Position numbers and translations under genes: made by a program. The notes below the pieces were generated by a model that did no database searches, was not told the DNA's origin, and worked only from the letters and a program-made list of their open reading frames with translations. This document shows, in pieces, positions 11,421 through 22,494 of a stretch of 64,000 nt of DNA. Each line of letters starts with the position of its first letter. Positions within the stretch are counted from its first letter, which is position 1. This stretch comes from Coix lacryma-jobi var. lacryma-jobi. Taxonomy: Eukaryota > Streptophyta > Magnoliopsida > Poales > Poaceae. Location: NCBI GenBank assembly GCA_009763385.1, contig CM019831.1, positions 84,231,845 to 84,295,844 of the forward strand, given 5' to 3'.

Positions 11421-11693
11421 CTAATCTGTTTGTACTGACAGGATCTTTTTGTTGAACTTTCTCTCAACAAAGGTTTGAAAGTTCTTAAAAACTTGGAAAA
11501 CATCAGACTTGTGTTTAACCAAATAAATCCAAGTATACCTACTATAATCATCAATGAAGCTTACATAGTAGGTGTGTCTACCAGCAGAGGTAGGCGCAGG
11601 ACCCCACACATCAGAGTGAACTAGCTCAAGAGGAGCACTACACATTTTTTTGACTTTGAATAAGGCAATTGATGACTCTTTGCCTTTTGACAA
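11421..11693 (-). pseudogene. Copia integrase catalytic core fragment
   Basis: This contains the LVHSDVWGPAP block with the first catalytic aspartate, the FIDDYSRYTW motif and the VQTD motif with the second aspartate. A TAG follows immediately at 11421-11423. Its frame differs from the upstream gag-protease segment, so there is a frameshift around 11630. Confidence 0.8.
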
Positions 11694-12580
11694 GAGTCAC
11701 AGACAGACTCAATATTCTCACTACGAAGGTGAGGGAGATTATTACTGCTAATGACACGCTCAACAATGGGAATAGATGCATGACCTAAACGACTATGCCA
11801 TCTCCAAGTGGATGGCTTATTGACACTGTAAACTTGCTTGACACATGATGCTCCTGTGATGCTCGGCTTTAGGGGATAAAGACCTCCTTCACATCTACCG
11901 CAATGGAGTGTTTTCTTCGTGGCTCGATCCTTGATGAGGAAAAAATCGGGATGAAACTCAACAAAGACATTGTTATCGGCGGTAAGATGATGAATAGAAA
12001 CAAGACTTTTGCTAGCACTGGGAACATGCAAGATATTTTCAAGAAAGAGATCGACGTTTGGGGTATGCAAAACTGTATGACCAATGTTACTAATCTCCAT
12101 ACCTGAGCCATTGGCGGAGTGGACTTGATCTTGGCCGTTGTACTTGTCCCGAACAGTCATCTTGTCCAATTCTCCTGTGATGTGATCAGTTGCACCACTG
12201 TCAGCGTACCAGTTTGTGTTGACTCCATAATTTCTTGAAGCCGAGCCTGTTGTTTTTGTTTGTGGTACGTAGTCTTCATCAAACCGGTACCAACACCAAT
12301 CAGCCTCATGGCCAGTTTTCTTGCAGATTTGACACGAAGGTTTTGAAACCTGTCCCTGTCCAGCTTGCCTTGCTTGCGATGGGTTTCCACCACCACGTCC
12401 TCGACTGCGGCCTCTGAAGTTTCCACGACCACGGCTGTTTCCTCGCCCGCGAGAAACAGAATTTGCAGAGGACTGATATCCATGCCCCTGATCCTGGAGC
12501 ATCTGAAGACACAACTCATACGCCATCATCTGACCATATAGATCACTGAGGGAGCTAGCTGCTGCGTTCCCCAGGACCAA
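11621..12580 (-). pseudogene. Copia gag zinc knuckle, protease and GAG-pre-integrase
   Basis: The order is: an Arg/Gly-rich stretch (SRGRGN repeats), a CCHC knuckle (CQICKKTGHEADWC), a retropepsin with the NWYADSGATDHIT active site, and the GAG-pre-integrase zinc module (WHSRLGH, then CDSCQKAKS). It is separated from the upstream gag by a TAG at 12581-12583 and from the integrase core by a frameshift near 11630. Confidence 0.82.
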
Positions 12581-13135
12581 CTAAACAAATGGTGTGTAAT
12601 CATGGTCGAGTCCAGAGAGAATATACGAGATGAGTTCATCGTCTTGAAGTGGCCTGCCTGCTGCAGCAAGTTCGTCGCCAAATCCCTTCATCTTGAAGTA
12701 GTAAGCTGACGCCGTGAGATTCCCCTTCTTGCAGTTTGACAGTTGCATGCGTAGATTCGTAATTTGCGCACGCGACTGAGCTGAGAACATATTCTCGAGG
12801 GTAGTCCATACCGGTGCTACAGAGGTCATGAGGACAACTTGAGCCAACACATCTTTGCTGAGCGAGTTGTTGATATACGAGAGAAGTTGTTGGTCTTGTG
12901 CCAACCATCTCTCATATTCAGGATTGGAGACAATCCCTTTGGTTTTGTCATCCTTGACGAGCTCGATGGTCTTGGATGGTTCCTTAATAGATCCATCTAA
13001 AATTCCTTCCAACTGCACTGCCCTAATCGCCGGCATCAGCTGTGCTTTCCATAGCAGATAGTTGTCACGGCTTAGCTTCTCCGAGACCGGAGGTCCAAGG
13101 GCGCCGAAAGTCGAGGTGTTGGAGGAAGACGCCAT
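12581..13135 (-). pseudogene. Copia gag N-terminal part (UBN2-type)
   Basis: The ATG at 13135 starts a gag of the plant copia type, with LSRDNYLLWKAQL, a WLAQDQQLLSYI stretch, VWTTLENMF, and the ending DDELISYILSGL. These are typical of gag-polypeptide domains in Ty1/copia. It lies 29 bp inside the primer site. It ends at an in-frame TAG just after YTPFV, which appears to be a premature stop because gag continues in the same frame. Confidence 0.8.
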
Positions 13136-13164
13136 GATTTTCTTAGACGTTTGTTGGAAGAGAG

Positions 13165-13177
13165 GCTCTGATTACCA
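13165..13177 (-). other. Copia primer binding site (tRNA-iMet type)
   Basis: The minus strand reads TGGTAATCAGAGC directly after the LTR end TTTCA. It is a tRNA-iMet-type site with one extra A. Confidence 0.8.
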
Positions 13178-13407
13178 TGAAACTATTGGCGGAATCGTAG
13201 CTGCCTATCTTGGCTTGCTACGTGTGCGTGTTGCTTATTAATATAGGCCGGCCAAAAGAGTTCGGACAAGTTACATCCTAGGATTACATGAAGTCAGATC
13301 AAGTAAGAACTCTATCTCCAAACAATCAGACTTCCTAAATATAATGGACACGAACACATACAGATGTATATTCGTATACTATAAGGAGACCAAAACTAAT
13401 TCTAACA
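13178..13407 (-). repeat. Copia 5' LTR (230 bp)
   Basis: On the minus strand it begins TGTTAGAATT and ends AGTTTCA, directly before the primer site. This short LTR is usual for several plant copia lineages. No second copy was seen in the window, consistent with loss of the copia 3' end. Confidence 0.75.
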
Positions 13408-14150
13408 TGGTGGCTGCCCAGCGCGAAGGACGGGAAGATGCAACAGCGTGGGCGAGGCAAGCCATGCCCGATTGTTCTAGGGAGGAAGAATGTGTTACGG
13501 CAAATTTCAGTGCACCAACGTAGGTTGAAGACGAGGGCAAACAAGTCATTTCCCCCACCTTCTCTCTCTTGAAACCCGAGAAATGAATAAAATAATAGGC
13601 GTGGTGTGTTACGGCAAACAACCACGAATTTATAATGGTACTGGGCAAAATCTCGTCGTTGCGGTGTGTGTCGGCCAATTACACATATTTGCAGTGCCCC
13701 GTAGCAAAATTTGCCTTTAGTTAACGGTTCAGTAATCTTCCTCGTGCATAGAGTTCGTCTGATAGCAGCCAGCGGTCGACGGGACCTTCAACCTGGCATC
13801 CATGGCAGCCGGATCAACTTGGGGTGGGCATCCGCCCCAGGTTTCCATACCCAACAAGCAGTATGGCACCATGGTTACTGATTTAGGCTGACGAGATCCA
13901 TCTTTGTGTCACAGAGGTGGCGGACGACAGTCAGATGGCCGTGGCGCCGCCAGGTAGGGGAGTGCGCGCTCTAGGGTTGGGGTGGTCGGGCGCGGATGGA
14001 GCTGGCGGCGCTGACGATCAGTGGGGTGGGGCCGGCCGGAGGCTGGTGTCCAGGTGGTCGAGGGCTAAGGTGTCGTAGTTTTGCTGGAGTGGCGGCGCGA
14101 TAAATTATGGGGTGGGTTGGTGGCTTGGTGCGATTATACACTATTACACC
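13408..14150. other. Non-coding stretch, no gene recognised
   Basis: It contains moderately GC-rich DNA (13900-14100) and two copies of a GTGTTACGGCAAA motif near 13491 and 13607. No domain-bearing reading frame was found, and none of it resembles the missing half of the RALF gene. Confidence 0.5.
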
Positions 14151-14735
14151 ATTAGTTCGTGTCACATCAGATTTACGTCACTAATTTAGTTTATTAAAAT
14201 TAGATTAATTATAAAACTAATTACATCGTCATACAGTTATTAACAAGATGAATCTATTAAGTTAAATTAAGACCTCATTTGGCAGAGCTCTCAGACCTGA
14301 TTCTCTGTTGAATCCAGTAGGAGCTCTGTCAAACAGTTTTTAGAGAGAAGTGATTTTCTGTTGATTCCATTAAAATAATTCTCTGAAATGAACTAAGAGG
14401 CTAAGCTGAAAAAGTAGTTTTCCTTAATTCTGTGAAGGGTTCTCCATTCTGATTTTAAGAGTTTATGCTAAAGAATCAAATACAATCACTTTTAGCCTAT
14501 AGAATCACTTCTCTCAAAAATCAGCTTCTATAGAAAATCACAATCAGATAGGGCTCTACCAAACTGGTCGTAATCCATCATTAGCAAATATTTACTATAA
14601 CACCACATTGTCAAATCATAGACTAATTAAACCTAGTAGATTCGTCTCTGGAGTAATCCTCTAGCTCATAAATTTTTTTTATAGTTAGTCTATTTTTAAT
14701 AGACTAAATTAGAGTTGTAACATCCAATGTGACAG
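14151..14735. mobile_element. AT-rich MITE split by another MITE
   Basis: The outer element has the grass MITE core, with TTTAGTCTATTAAAAAT-like and CACAACATTGTCAAATCAT-like blocks. The sequence runs up to TTAA at 14270 and resumes at TAATCCATCATTAGCAAAT at 14571. It therefore existed before the inner element arrived. Confidence 0.65.
14271..14570. mobile_element. Inner Tourist-like MITE
   Basis: The 300-bp element has related ends, GACCTCATTTGGCAGAGCTC and the reverse complement of GGGCTCTACCAAACTGGTC. It is flanked by TAA at 14268-14270 and TAA at 14571-14573. It belongs to the same family as the MITE at 57521-57828. Confidence 0.7.
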
Positions 14736-14744
14736 AGACTGAAA

Positions 14745-15075
14745 AAAATAAAAACCAGTGGACTCAGAGCTAAAGTTTAGTCCCTATCACATCAGATATT
14801 ACGACACTAATTTAGTCTATTAAAAATAGATTAATTATAAAATTAATCTTATCATCATACAATTATTAACAAGACAAATCTATTAAACTAAATTAATTCA
14901 TCATTAACTAATGTTTACTGTAGCACAACATTGTCAAATCATAGACTAGCGTAATAATAAATTTCTCACAAATAATCATTTGGCTCATAAATTAGTTTTA
15001 TAATTAGTCTATTTTAAAAGACTAAATTAGAGCCACAATTTTCGATGTGAAAGGTACTAAATTTTAGACTGGAAA
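14745..15075. mobile_element. MITE copy with TTTAGTCCC-type ends
   Basis: The left side reads AAAGTTTAGTCCCTATCACA and the right side GTGAAAGGTACTAAATTTTA, forming imperfect inverted ends around the same AT-rich core. There is no coding content. Confidence 0.6.
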
Positions 15076-15219
15076 ATGTTGTGCTGTCATTCAACTATTC
15101 GTTGAGAGCTCACATGAATGCATCGACAAGCTGCAAAGGTTTTTTTTTTCCCTTTTTTTTTAAAAAAAAATCAAACTGCCCGAGTGAGTCCCTGACAAGA
15201 AATTGACTGTTCTTGGTGC

Positions 15220-15535
15220 AGCTGGTTTCAGCCACTAAAACTTTGAATGTCGCATCGTATGAGATGTTCGGATATAAAAAAAACAAATTATAGAATCAGT
15301 CCCTAAATTACGAGACAAATTTGTTAAGGCTAATTAATCTATTATTAGTACATGTATTACTGTATCACTTTAATATTAAATCATAAATTAATTAGACTTA
15401 AAAGATTTGTTTCGTAAATTACACACAAACTGTGTAATTAGTTATTTTTTAATCTATATTTAGTACTCAATATATGTGTCTAAAAATTCAATGTGACAGA
15501 GCGTAAAGTTTTTTGTTTGGAACTAAACATGTCAG
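15220..15535. mobile_element. MITE copy, diverged
   Basis: It has the shared core (AAGGCTAATTAATCTATTAT, AATTAGACTTAAAAGATT) and ends at GGAACTAAACATG. The left terminus is unclear. Confidence 0.5.
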
Positions 15536-15870
15536 ACTTGTTTAGTTCCTGCGTGAAAAGTTTTTTGGTGTCACATCAGATGTTCAACACTAATTTAGTC
15601 TATTAAAAATAGACTAATAAAAAAAATTACATACTCTGTTTACAAACCGTGAGACAAATTTATTAAGACTAATTAGTCCATCATTAGCACATATTTACTG
15701 TAGCACAACATTGTCAAATTATGAACTAATTAGGCTTCAAAAAATCGTCTCGCAAAGTTATCGCAATTTGAGTAATTAGTTATTTTTAGTCTACATTTAA
15801 TACTCTATGTATATGTCCAATATTCGATGTGATAGGTAAAAAAACTGAGGGTGAGAACTAAACAACTGTT
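15536..15870. mobile_element. MITE copy with TTGTTTAGTTC ends
   Basis: The left end TTGTTTAGTTCCTGCGTGAA and right end GAGAACTAAACAAC form terminal inverted repeats. The core again has CACAACATTGTCAAAT. Confidence 0.65.
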
Positions 15871-15879
15871 TCAGGACGC

Positions 15880-16205
15880 TCCACCGGACCTTATTTACTT
15901 CGTACGTGAAAAGTTTTTGGGTATCATATCAGATGTTCTGACACTAATTTAGTATATTAAAAATAGACTAATAAGAAAATAAATTATATATTCCGTCAGA
16001 AAACCGTAAGACGAATTTATTAAGACTAATTAATTTATCATTAGTACATGTTTACTGTAGCGTAACATTATCAAATTATAGAGCAATTAGGCTTAAAAAT
16101 CGTCTCACAAAGTTATTGCAATTTGTATATTTGGTTATTTTTAGTGTACATTTAATAATTCATACATACGTGAAAATATTCGATTTGATGGGTGATTTTT
16201 TTTTT
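15880..16205. mobile_element. MITE copy, right end lost
   Basis: It shares the sequence order of the copy at 15536 (GTGAAAAGTTTTTGGGTATC at the left). The right end dissolves into a T-run near 16196-16209. Confidence 0.5.
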
Positions 16206-16381
16206 TTTGGGTAGGAATACTCTCTCAACTCTCATGCCACCCTGGTCAGGTCGGTAATGCAGCTGTGCACCGAGGCTCGTTGCACCGACCGCTCCCTAGG
16301 GACTACACTTCTGCAAAGACATTGAGAGGCATCTCGAGCATTCCTCTATGTTACTCATCATGCCCTGACCCATAAAAAATC

Positions 16382-16856
16382 TAGGATGTTTTTGGATTGG
16401 AGGAATTCTAAAGGAATTATGGAAGAATATATTTCTATAGAAAGGATTGTTGTTTTGGTGTATGAAACAAAGGATATGTGATTTCCTTTTCTTATAAAAG
16501 GGTTGTTTTCCATATGCAAAATGTAGGAACAAAAGAATCTACCAAAGTCTGTTGAATTATTTTTTCACCAAGTCTAAGGGAGAAGCATACGTTGCCTGCA
16601 TGCATGAGTGGATCGCTATATGTGAGTGGATCCTAGCATATTTGCTCCACATGTCAGTGGCTTAGAGATACATCACTTGTGGGCCCATTAAATATGTTTT
16701 TTTGTGTTCCAGTTCCTGTGTTCTAAACATCTAATCCTACGTTTTTGTTTGAGTTTTCATTTACTTTATTTTACCAATACCACCATATCCTATTCCTGTG
16801 TTCTTTTTATTTCTCTATTTTTAATTTCTTAGTTCTAAACAGACCTTAGTCATATT
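16382..16856. mobile_element. Probable MITE of the GGATTGGAGGAATT type
   Basis: The left part (TTTTTGGATTGGAGGAATTC) and the right part (TTCTTAGTTCTAAACAGACC) match a common grass non-autonomous element in style. Inverted ends are poor, so the boundaries are approximate. DNA between 16857 and 17192 shows no gene. Confidence 0.35.
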
Positions 16857-17192
16857 AGAAGACATAGGTCTTTTTTATTGCTACACCTATTCCCTTAAAA
16901 TGTAATCTAACAGATGGGCCTCACGCATTGGGGGATCCAAAGTGACGTTGGATTATCCGTATACTATGCTATTAAGTTGAAATACAGGAGGAGCTGCCGG
17001 AGATATCGCACCCATGTACATGCGGTGTACACCAAGAGGCACTGAGGCAGGCACAGTACATAGCATTGAACTCAGCAACAGCTAGACCTGAGCATTTTGA
17101 GGGTCGGTCCTAGTTTGGGCCAAGTCGAAAAAAGCCCGATTATATCGTGCCAAGAAAATACCGTCTATTATCGTCCACCGAGCGAGTCAGGT

Positions 17193-17344
17193 CTGTTATT
17201 TTCAGGCTAGGCTTGGACGGACCGTTCGCTCAATTTATAATGTAAAATATCTAAAATAAACATTTCGGCTGTTATTTTCAGGCTAGGCTTGGACGGACCG
17301 TCCGCTCAATTTATAATGTAAAATATCTAAAATAAACATTTCGG
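17193..17344. repeat. Tandem duplication, 76-bp unit
   Basis: Two adjacent copies (17193-17268 and 17269-17344) differ at one base (GTTCGCT versus GTCCGCT). The near identity points to a recent duplication. Confidence 0.9.
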
Positions 17345-17390
17345 GTGGAGTTCAGATCAAGAAAAATATTTATGAAAAAATTTTATGGAC

Positions 17391-17653
17391 AGCAGATCTC
17401 TACCCAGGCCTTGTTCAGCAGATCTCTACCCAGGCCTTGTTTAATAAGGTTCGTGGACAAACCAAAATCCAGCAGACCTAGGCCAGGCCCACCGCCCACA
17501 AGACCTTATTCAATAAGGTTTGTGGACAGGTCAAAACCTAGCAGGCCTAGGCCAAGCCCACAAGTAGGGTCAGGCTGCCGCCCACAAGACCTTATTCAAT
17601 AAGGTGTCAAAACCCAGCAGACCTAGGCCAAGCCCACAAGTAGGGTCAAGCTG
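17391..17653. repeat. Cluster of short tandem duplications
   Basis: A 26-bp unit (AGCAGATCTCTACCCAGGCC plus TTGTTC) is repeated at 17391-17416 and 17417-17442. It is followed by two 76-86-bp copies starting CCGCCCACAAGACC at 17492-17577 and 17578-17653, with a 10-bp length difference. Reading frames across it follow the repeats and are not taken as genes. Confidence 0.85.
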
Positions 17654-18141
17654 GACTCAAAATGCTGGGGTCTAGCAACAGCAACTACAGATATTTTTTG
17701 TCATTTTGTAACGGTTGAATTTCTTTTATGTCAGTTCTGGGCAAGTGAATTAACTCATGAACTATGGAAATTTCTTCTGTAACCCTACCACTACCTGACT
17801 ACCATGATAATCATCGACCATAGAGATAATCAAGAACGCATTACCACGATAACCAATCAACCTCGATAATCAATTACGCATTACCACCGAATTATTATTG
17901 GCAAACACCTTACAGACATTCTCATATGATTCCCATCGAACTCCTACGAAAAGAAAACCTGATAAACCCAGCAAGGCGACCAAACCGGAGGGCAGGGGGC
18001 ACTTGTGAGCCTATCCTGCTGACATTGTAGACAAAATCCATAAGACATCATCATAAGTGTGACGGTGCAGTGCCATGGCACCCTGCGCCACAGCAAAGGT
18101 AGACATTAGTACAGGAGGGCCTTGCCACGCATAGGAGGCAG

Positions 18142-21100
18142 CTACTCCTTGTACTTCATGCTCTCGAGTGTGAACCCAGGCATGTCGAAGGAGTCAGCGA
18201 ACTTCTCCACCTGGGCCTTGAGGTTCTCGGTGTCCTTGTTGTTCACCAGGCCCTTGTTGAAGTCCTTAAGGAGTTTGCCATACTCCTTCTGGATGTTCAG
18301 GCAGATGGTCACCGCCTGGTGGAGGAACTCACCGATCTGCTCAAAGTCCTTCTCCACTAGACCCCTCGAGGTCATTGCTGGCGCGCCTGAAGTAAATAGC
18401 AAAGAAATGTGACCAATACTGTAAGCAAAAATATATGAGAAATTTTGTTTAAGCATTCCAAGAATGTGTAGACTTGTGGTGTAACATTTCCTTCCAGAGC
18501 TCAATATGAGAGGATACCAGCAGCGCTGAATAGCATCAATACACATGAATACATGTTCTACTATGAAGATTGGGTTGCAGTATTTTATTGTATGACATTG
18601 TTTTCCAGTAGAGTTCTTAGCTATGTTGAAGTGTTAACATGCACTTTCAGTAACGATGTCGGTGGGTAGTAATTGGATAACCCCGTACCCATACCCAAAG
18701 TTCACCCTCCCCAGTCCCACCCATCCCCAAAACCAGCGGGTAATGTCCACTGGGCATGGATTACCCATCAGATAAGCTCTGATGGATTTCCTGAACTGCA
18801 CTACTGCAGCACACAGCCGCCACTCCTGAGCCCTGTTTTTGCATGACGTGGTTGCACTCCCTGTCGGCCCTCCTCTACGGCCGCTGCTCCTGTGATGGCT
18901 CAGGCGCTCGGGGCGCAGTCACGGTCCCATGACTGCGAGCCCATGACTCTATTCTTGAGGCAGGTACAGAGAGCCTAAGATAGAGCCTGAGAATAGGTAA
19001 AGCGGGGAAAGCGGGTATTCTCCACATATTACCTACCCATATCCAAGTTCTGATGGGCAAATCCATACCCTCCCCAAAAGGAATGGGTATAGGTTTGGAT
19101 AGGTATTCTCCACATATTACCTACCCATATCCAAGTTCTGATGGGCAAATCCATACCCTCCCCAAAAGGAATGGGTATAGGTTTGGATAAGGGTATCCAG
19201 TGGCAACGTGAACTTTCAGGGTAAAGCATTAGAGGACGATACTGGACCAAGCAATAAGTCTTGGATTACACATGTATAGCCCCGTGTATTTTGTGACACC
19301 AATAAAGCAAGGTTTGGAATTTTGGATCTTGACAACCAACTCATTAACATTTGCAGGAGCTAAAATATTAATCTAACTGCAACAGTTCAAGAGATCAGAT
19401 GATTCTTCAGGAATATATCCCTGAAATGGGACCAGAACTATTAATCTAACTGCAACAGTTCAAGAGATCATATGATTCTTCAGGAGTATATCCCTTCACA
19501 GGGAACAAGGACCAAATAAAGACACAAGCATCACTCTATATGGATTTGGGACAAGGTAACCAGTTTATAACGGTCCAATAAAATATACTTGCAATTCAGA
19601 ATTTAAAAGATAACAATTGGCAAAAGAGGCCATGTGGATCAGGCATCTGATGCATCATGAACAAATTGTTTGGAAATATTGAAAGATTACCGCTTTCATA
19701 AGTCATTTTAGGGCTGTTTAGTTAGGCATAAATTTGCCATGAGGAGGGGCCAAGTCAAATATATGCATGCCAGAATCAGGGCCATCACATTGGTGGCCAA
19801 GATTTTAGCTTATTGTTCACCAAGATGAACTATATGGCCAAATGAGAGCTCTAATCTAAATTTTGGCACCGAACCAAATGGTAGCCAAATTTTGGCTTGG
19901 CAACAATGGGCATACAGGGCCAGACACCTAGAAAATGTGACACATCGCATTGTTGTACTAATACTTTATTGAGGCTTGCACCACAACAGAAGTAATGAAC
20001 AAATTAAATAATACTAATACTAACCAATGCGGACACCACCCGGAGCCAATGCACTGCTGTCACCGAAGACAGCATTCTTGTTCAATGTGATGTGGCAAAG
20101 GTCACAGAGCTTTTCAACCTTGTTTCCTGCAGATATAAGACAAAATTAGAACAAGTAATAACATGGCCCCTTCAAATTGAAGCCCAGTTAGATGCTAATT
20201 TGCATACCAGTCAAGCCAAGAGGGCGGAGATCCCAGAGAACAAGGTGGTTCTCAGTTCCATCAGTCACCATCTTGTAGCCCTTGCTCATGAGATAGTTTC
20301 CAATTGCAACAGCATTGGCCTTCACTTGCTTTGCATAGGCCTTGAAGCCAGGTGTCATAGTTTGCTGCAGAGCAACAGCAAGCGCAGCAATCTGGTGGTT
20401 GTGAGGGCCGCCTTGTAGAGATGGGAACACAGCAAAGTTGATCTTATCTTCATAATCATACACAGCACCCTCAGGCTGGCCCTTCTTGGGGGGCTTAGGG
20501 CCTTTCCTGTAGAAGATCATGCCAGCCCTTGGCCCTCTGAGAGACTTGTGTGTGGTAGTGGTAACCACATCACAGTATTCAAAAGGATTTGCAGCTTCCT
20601 GAAATGAAGGCAAATAGTGAGATTTTTTTAACACAGATTATTCAACTAAATAAACATTTGCAGTGAATAATCTCTTCAGGCATCCTCCGGACTCCAGTAC
20701 TCAAAAGGGTAATAGGGAAGCAATTTTTTTAGCCAAATAATATCACCTTCTGTACTATGGCCATAGAATAGTGCATTATCTAAGTGCCTCCCGACTCTAG
20801 TACTCAAAGAAGGACGATATGGAAGGATCAGCCCAATCTTATCACCTTCTGTACTATGGCCCTAAATAGTGCATTAGCTAAGTCTAGACATTAAAGTTGA
20901 GTTAGAAATCTGTACGCCTCGTATTACAGCAGATTGATTATTAGATTCCACTGTGGATTGTCTATATATGCATGATCATTGGATAACAAAAGTAGAATAA
21001 AGGGCACTACTGTGACATTAACATGCATGAACCCAAATTTGATAAGCAGTAATGTGCACAACGATGTGCAATGTGATTTGCAAAAACATAACTATGCATG

Positions 21101-22382
21101 AGTTCTCTAATATATTTTCATCAAAGAGTAAAAATTGTTGGGGACTCGTGCAAACATTTCAATTGGTTTGGTGACTGTCTGAGTGCACAGGTTTATATCC
21201 ACTGAGAATACTCCAAAACACCAAAATAAATGGAATATTAGATCTATCACCATCAAAAGAATATATTTTTTGACAAACTAAAGCAGGCCAAAAATATCCA
21301 CTTCCACTATTACAATCCACATTTTGTTATATATAAAACAAGGCAATGCACAAAACAAAAGCCAGCAATCGTCCATATAAAATGTTCCTAAAACAGTAAA
21401 CTTGCAAAACACTCAGATCTATAATATGCAATTAAACAATAAGACAATGCACAAAACGACAGAGAGACAGCCAGCGTCCATATAATTTGTTCTTAAACAG
21501 TCAGATCTATAATATGTGAAACAACCCAACATCTTCGACGGGCCACCAGAATTGATTGCCTAAACTAGATCCCAAGTAGAATCTAAACCACCACATCTAC
21601 CATATCCATCCAATTGACATTTCAAAAGGACTGCACAACATGAAGATCCAATTTCATGAAACCAACTAGTTAATCGAGATCATTGTTATCAATGAATGTT
21701 GTACCTGCGTGGCGACGAGCCCGCTGATGTGCGCCATGTCACAGAGCAGCAGGGCACCGACCTTGTCAGCGACGGCCCTGAGCCTGGCATAGTCCCAGTC
21801 CCTCGGGTACGCGCTGCCACCGCAGATGATGAGCTTGGGGCGGAAGTCAAGTGCCTTCTCCTCAAGCTTCTCATAATCGATGTACCCCGTGGTGGCGCTC
21901 ACCTTGTACGGCAGGCTCTCAAAGTAGATCGAGGTGGCGGAGATCTTCTTCCCGCCAGCCGTGTAGTACCCGTGAGTGAGGTGTCCACCAGAGGGAAGGT
22001 CGAGCCCCATGATCCGGTCGTGCGGATTGAGCAGCGCGGTGTAGGCGGCGAAGTTGGCCGGAGAGCCCGAGTAGGGCTGCACGTTGACGCCCCAGGACGC
22101 GGCGTCGAGGCGGAAGGCAGCGAGCGCGCGTGACCGGCAGAGGTTCTCGATCTCGTCGATGACGTCGTTGCCGCCGTAGTAGCGGGCGCCGGGCATGCCC
22201 TCGGAGTACTTGTTGGTGAGCGGAGAGCCGAGTGCCTCCATGACGGCGAAGGAGGTGAAGTTCTCGGAGGCGATGAGCTCGATGCCGCGACGCTGGCGCC
22301 GCTTCTCGCGCTCCAGGAGGTCGTAGATCTCCGGGTCGGCGCCGGCGAGCGGGGTTAGCCCCCATGTGGCGACGGGGTCCAT
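18142..22382 (-). CDS. SHMT: Serine hydroxymethyltransferase, cytosolic type, four exons
   Basis: This enzyme uses PLP to interconvert serine plus tetrahydrofolate with glycine plus 5,10-methylene-tetrahydrofolate, feeding one-carbon metabolism. Exons on the minus strand are 22382-21705, 20598-20208, 20126-20025 and 18386-18142. All introns have GT-AG ends, the phases match, and the total is 471 codons plus TAG, the usual length of plant cytosolic SHMT. Visible motifs are an N-terminal MDPVATWGLTPL, GIELIASENFTS, NKYSEGMPGARYYGGN, and the PLP-binding TTTTHKSLRGPR with catalytic Lys244. The protein ends MKYKE. I chose the ATG at 22382 because its context is GCCGCCATGG, the protein then matches cytosolic family length, and the TATA box at 22488-22494 lies only about 106 bp upstream; any upstream extension starts from a non-ATG codon. 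No frame damage was seen. A plastid or mitochondrial form is unlikely because no transit peptide precedes this start. Confidence 0.95.
19014..19189. repeat. Tandem duplication in SHMT intron 3, 88-bp unit
   Basis: Two near-identical copies start GGTATTCTCCACATATTACC at 19014 and 19102. They sit in a segment (18660-19200) rich in ATGGGTATAGG-like words, which looks like a degenerate mobile element. Confidence 0.88.
19366..19494. repeat. Local duplication in SHMT intron 3, 73-bp period
   Basis: TATTAATCTAACTGCAACAG and the following 35 bases occur at 19366 and again at 19439, with two or three differences. Confidence 0.85.
19710..19925. mobile_element. Probable MITE in SHMT intron 3
   Basis: The ends are related but poor as inverted repeats: CTGTTTAGTTAGGCATAAAT at the left and GGCAACAATGGGCATACAGG at the right. 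The internal sequence contains repeated TTTGGC/GCCAAA words and no coding frame. Confidence 0.4.
20675..20890. repeat. Imperfect duplication in SHMT intron 1
   Basis: Two copies of a unit of about 110 bp share CTCC(C)GACTC(C/T)AGTACTCAAA and TATCACCTTCTGTACTATGG. They are diverged by substitutions and short indels. Confidence 0.7.
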
Positions 22383-22487
22383 GGCGGCCGCGTCGGTGTG
22401 GGAGGGGGCGACAGGAGTGGTGGCGGCAAGGATGGGGCGGGAGCGGAGGCGGAGGGAAGGACGGGGGAGGGAGGAGGGGGCGCGGGG

Positions 22488-22494
22488 ATATATA
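22488..22494 (-). promoter_or_regulatory. TATA box of SHMT
   Basis: The minus strand reads GCTATATATCC about 106 bp upstream of the ATG at 22382. Transcription would start around 22460, giving a leader of about 80 nt. The site also argues against any start codon upstream of it. Confidence 0.7.

Larger units (their letters stand above)
9158..13407 (-). mobile_element. Chimeric element: copia 5' part joined to gypsy 3' end
   Basis: On the minus strand this reads copia LTR (13407-13178), primer site, gag, protease, integrase, RT and most of RNase H. At about 9262 it switches to the last 100 bp of the gypsy internal region, followed by the gypsy LTR at 8346-9157. The copia 3' LTR and the end of copia RNase H are absent from the window. 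No target duplication links 1629-1633 (GCCGT) with 13408-13412 (TGGTG). Template switching during reverse transcription or later ectopic recombination could each make this structure. Confidence 0.75.

Noticed and set aside
13408..13680. Possible second half of the RALF gene right of the retrotransposon block
   Set aside because: None of the expected cysteine-rich coding pattern is present there, and no target duplication pairs the two flanks.
17345..17602. Proline/arginine-rich repeat protein
   Set aside because: The frame simply follows the tandem DNA duplications, and the repeats are not in a constant frame.
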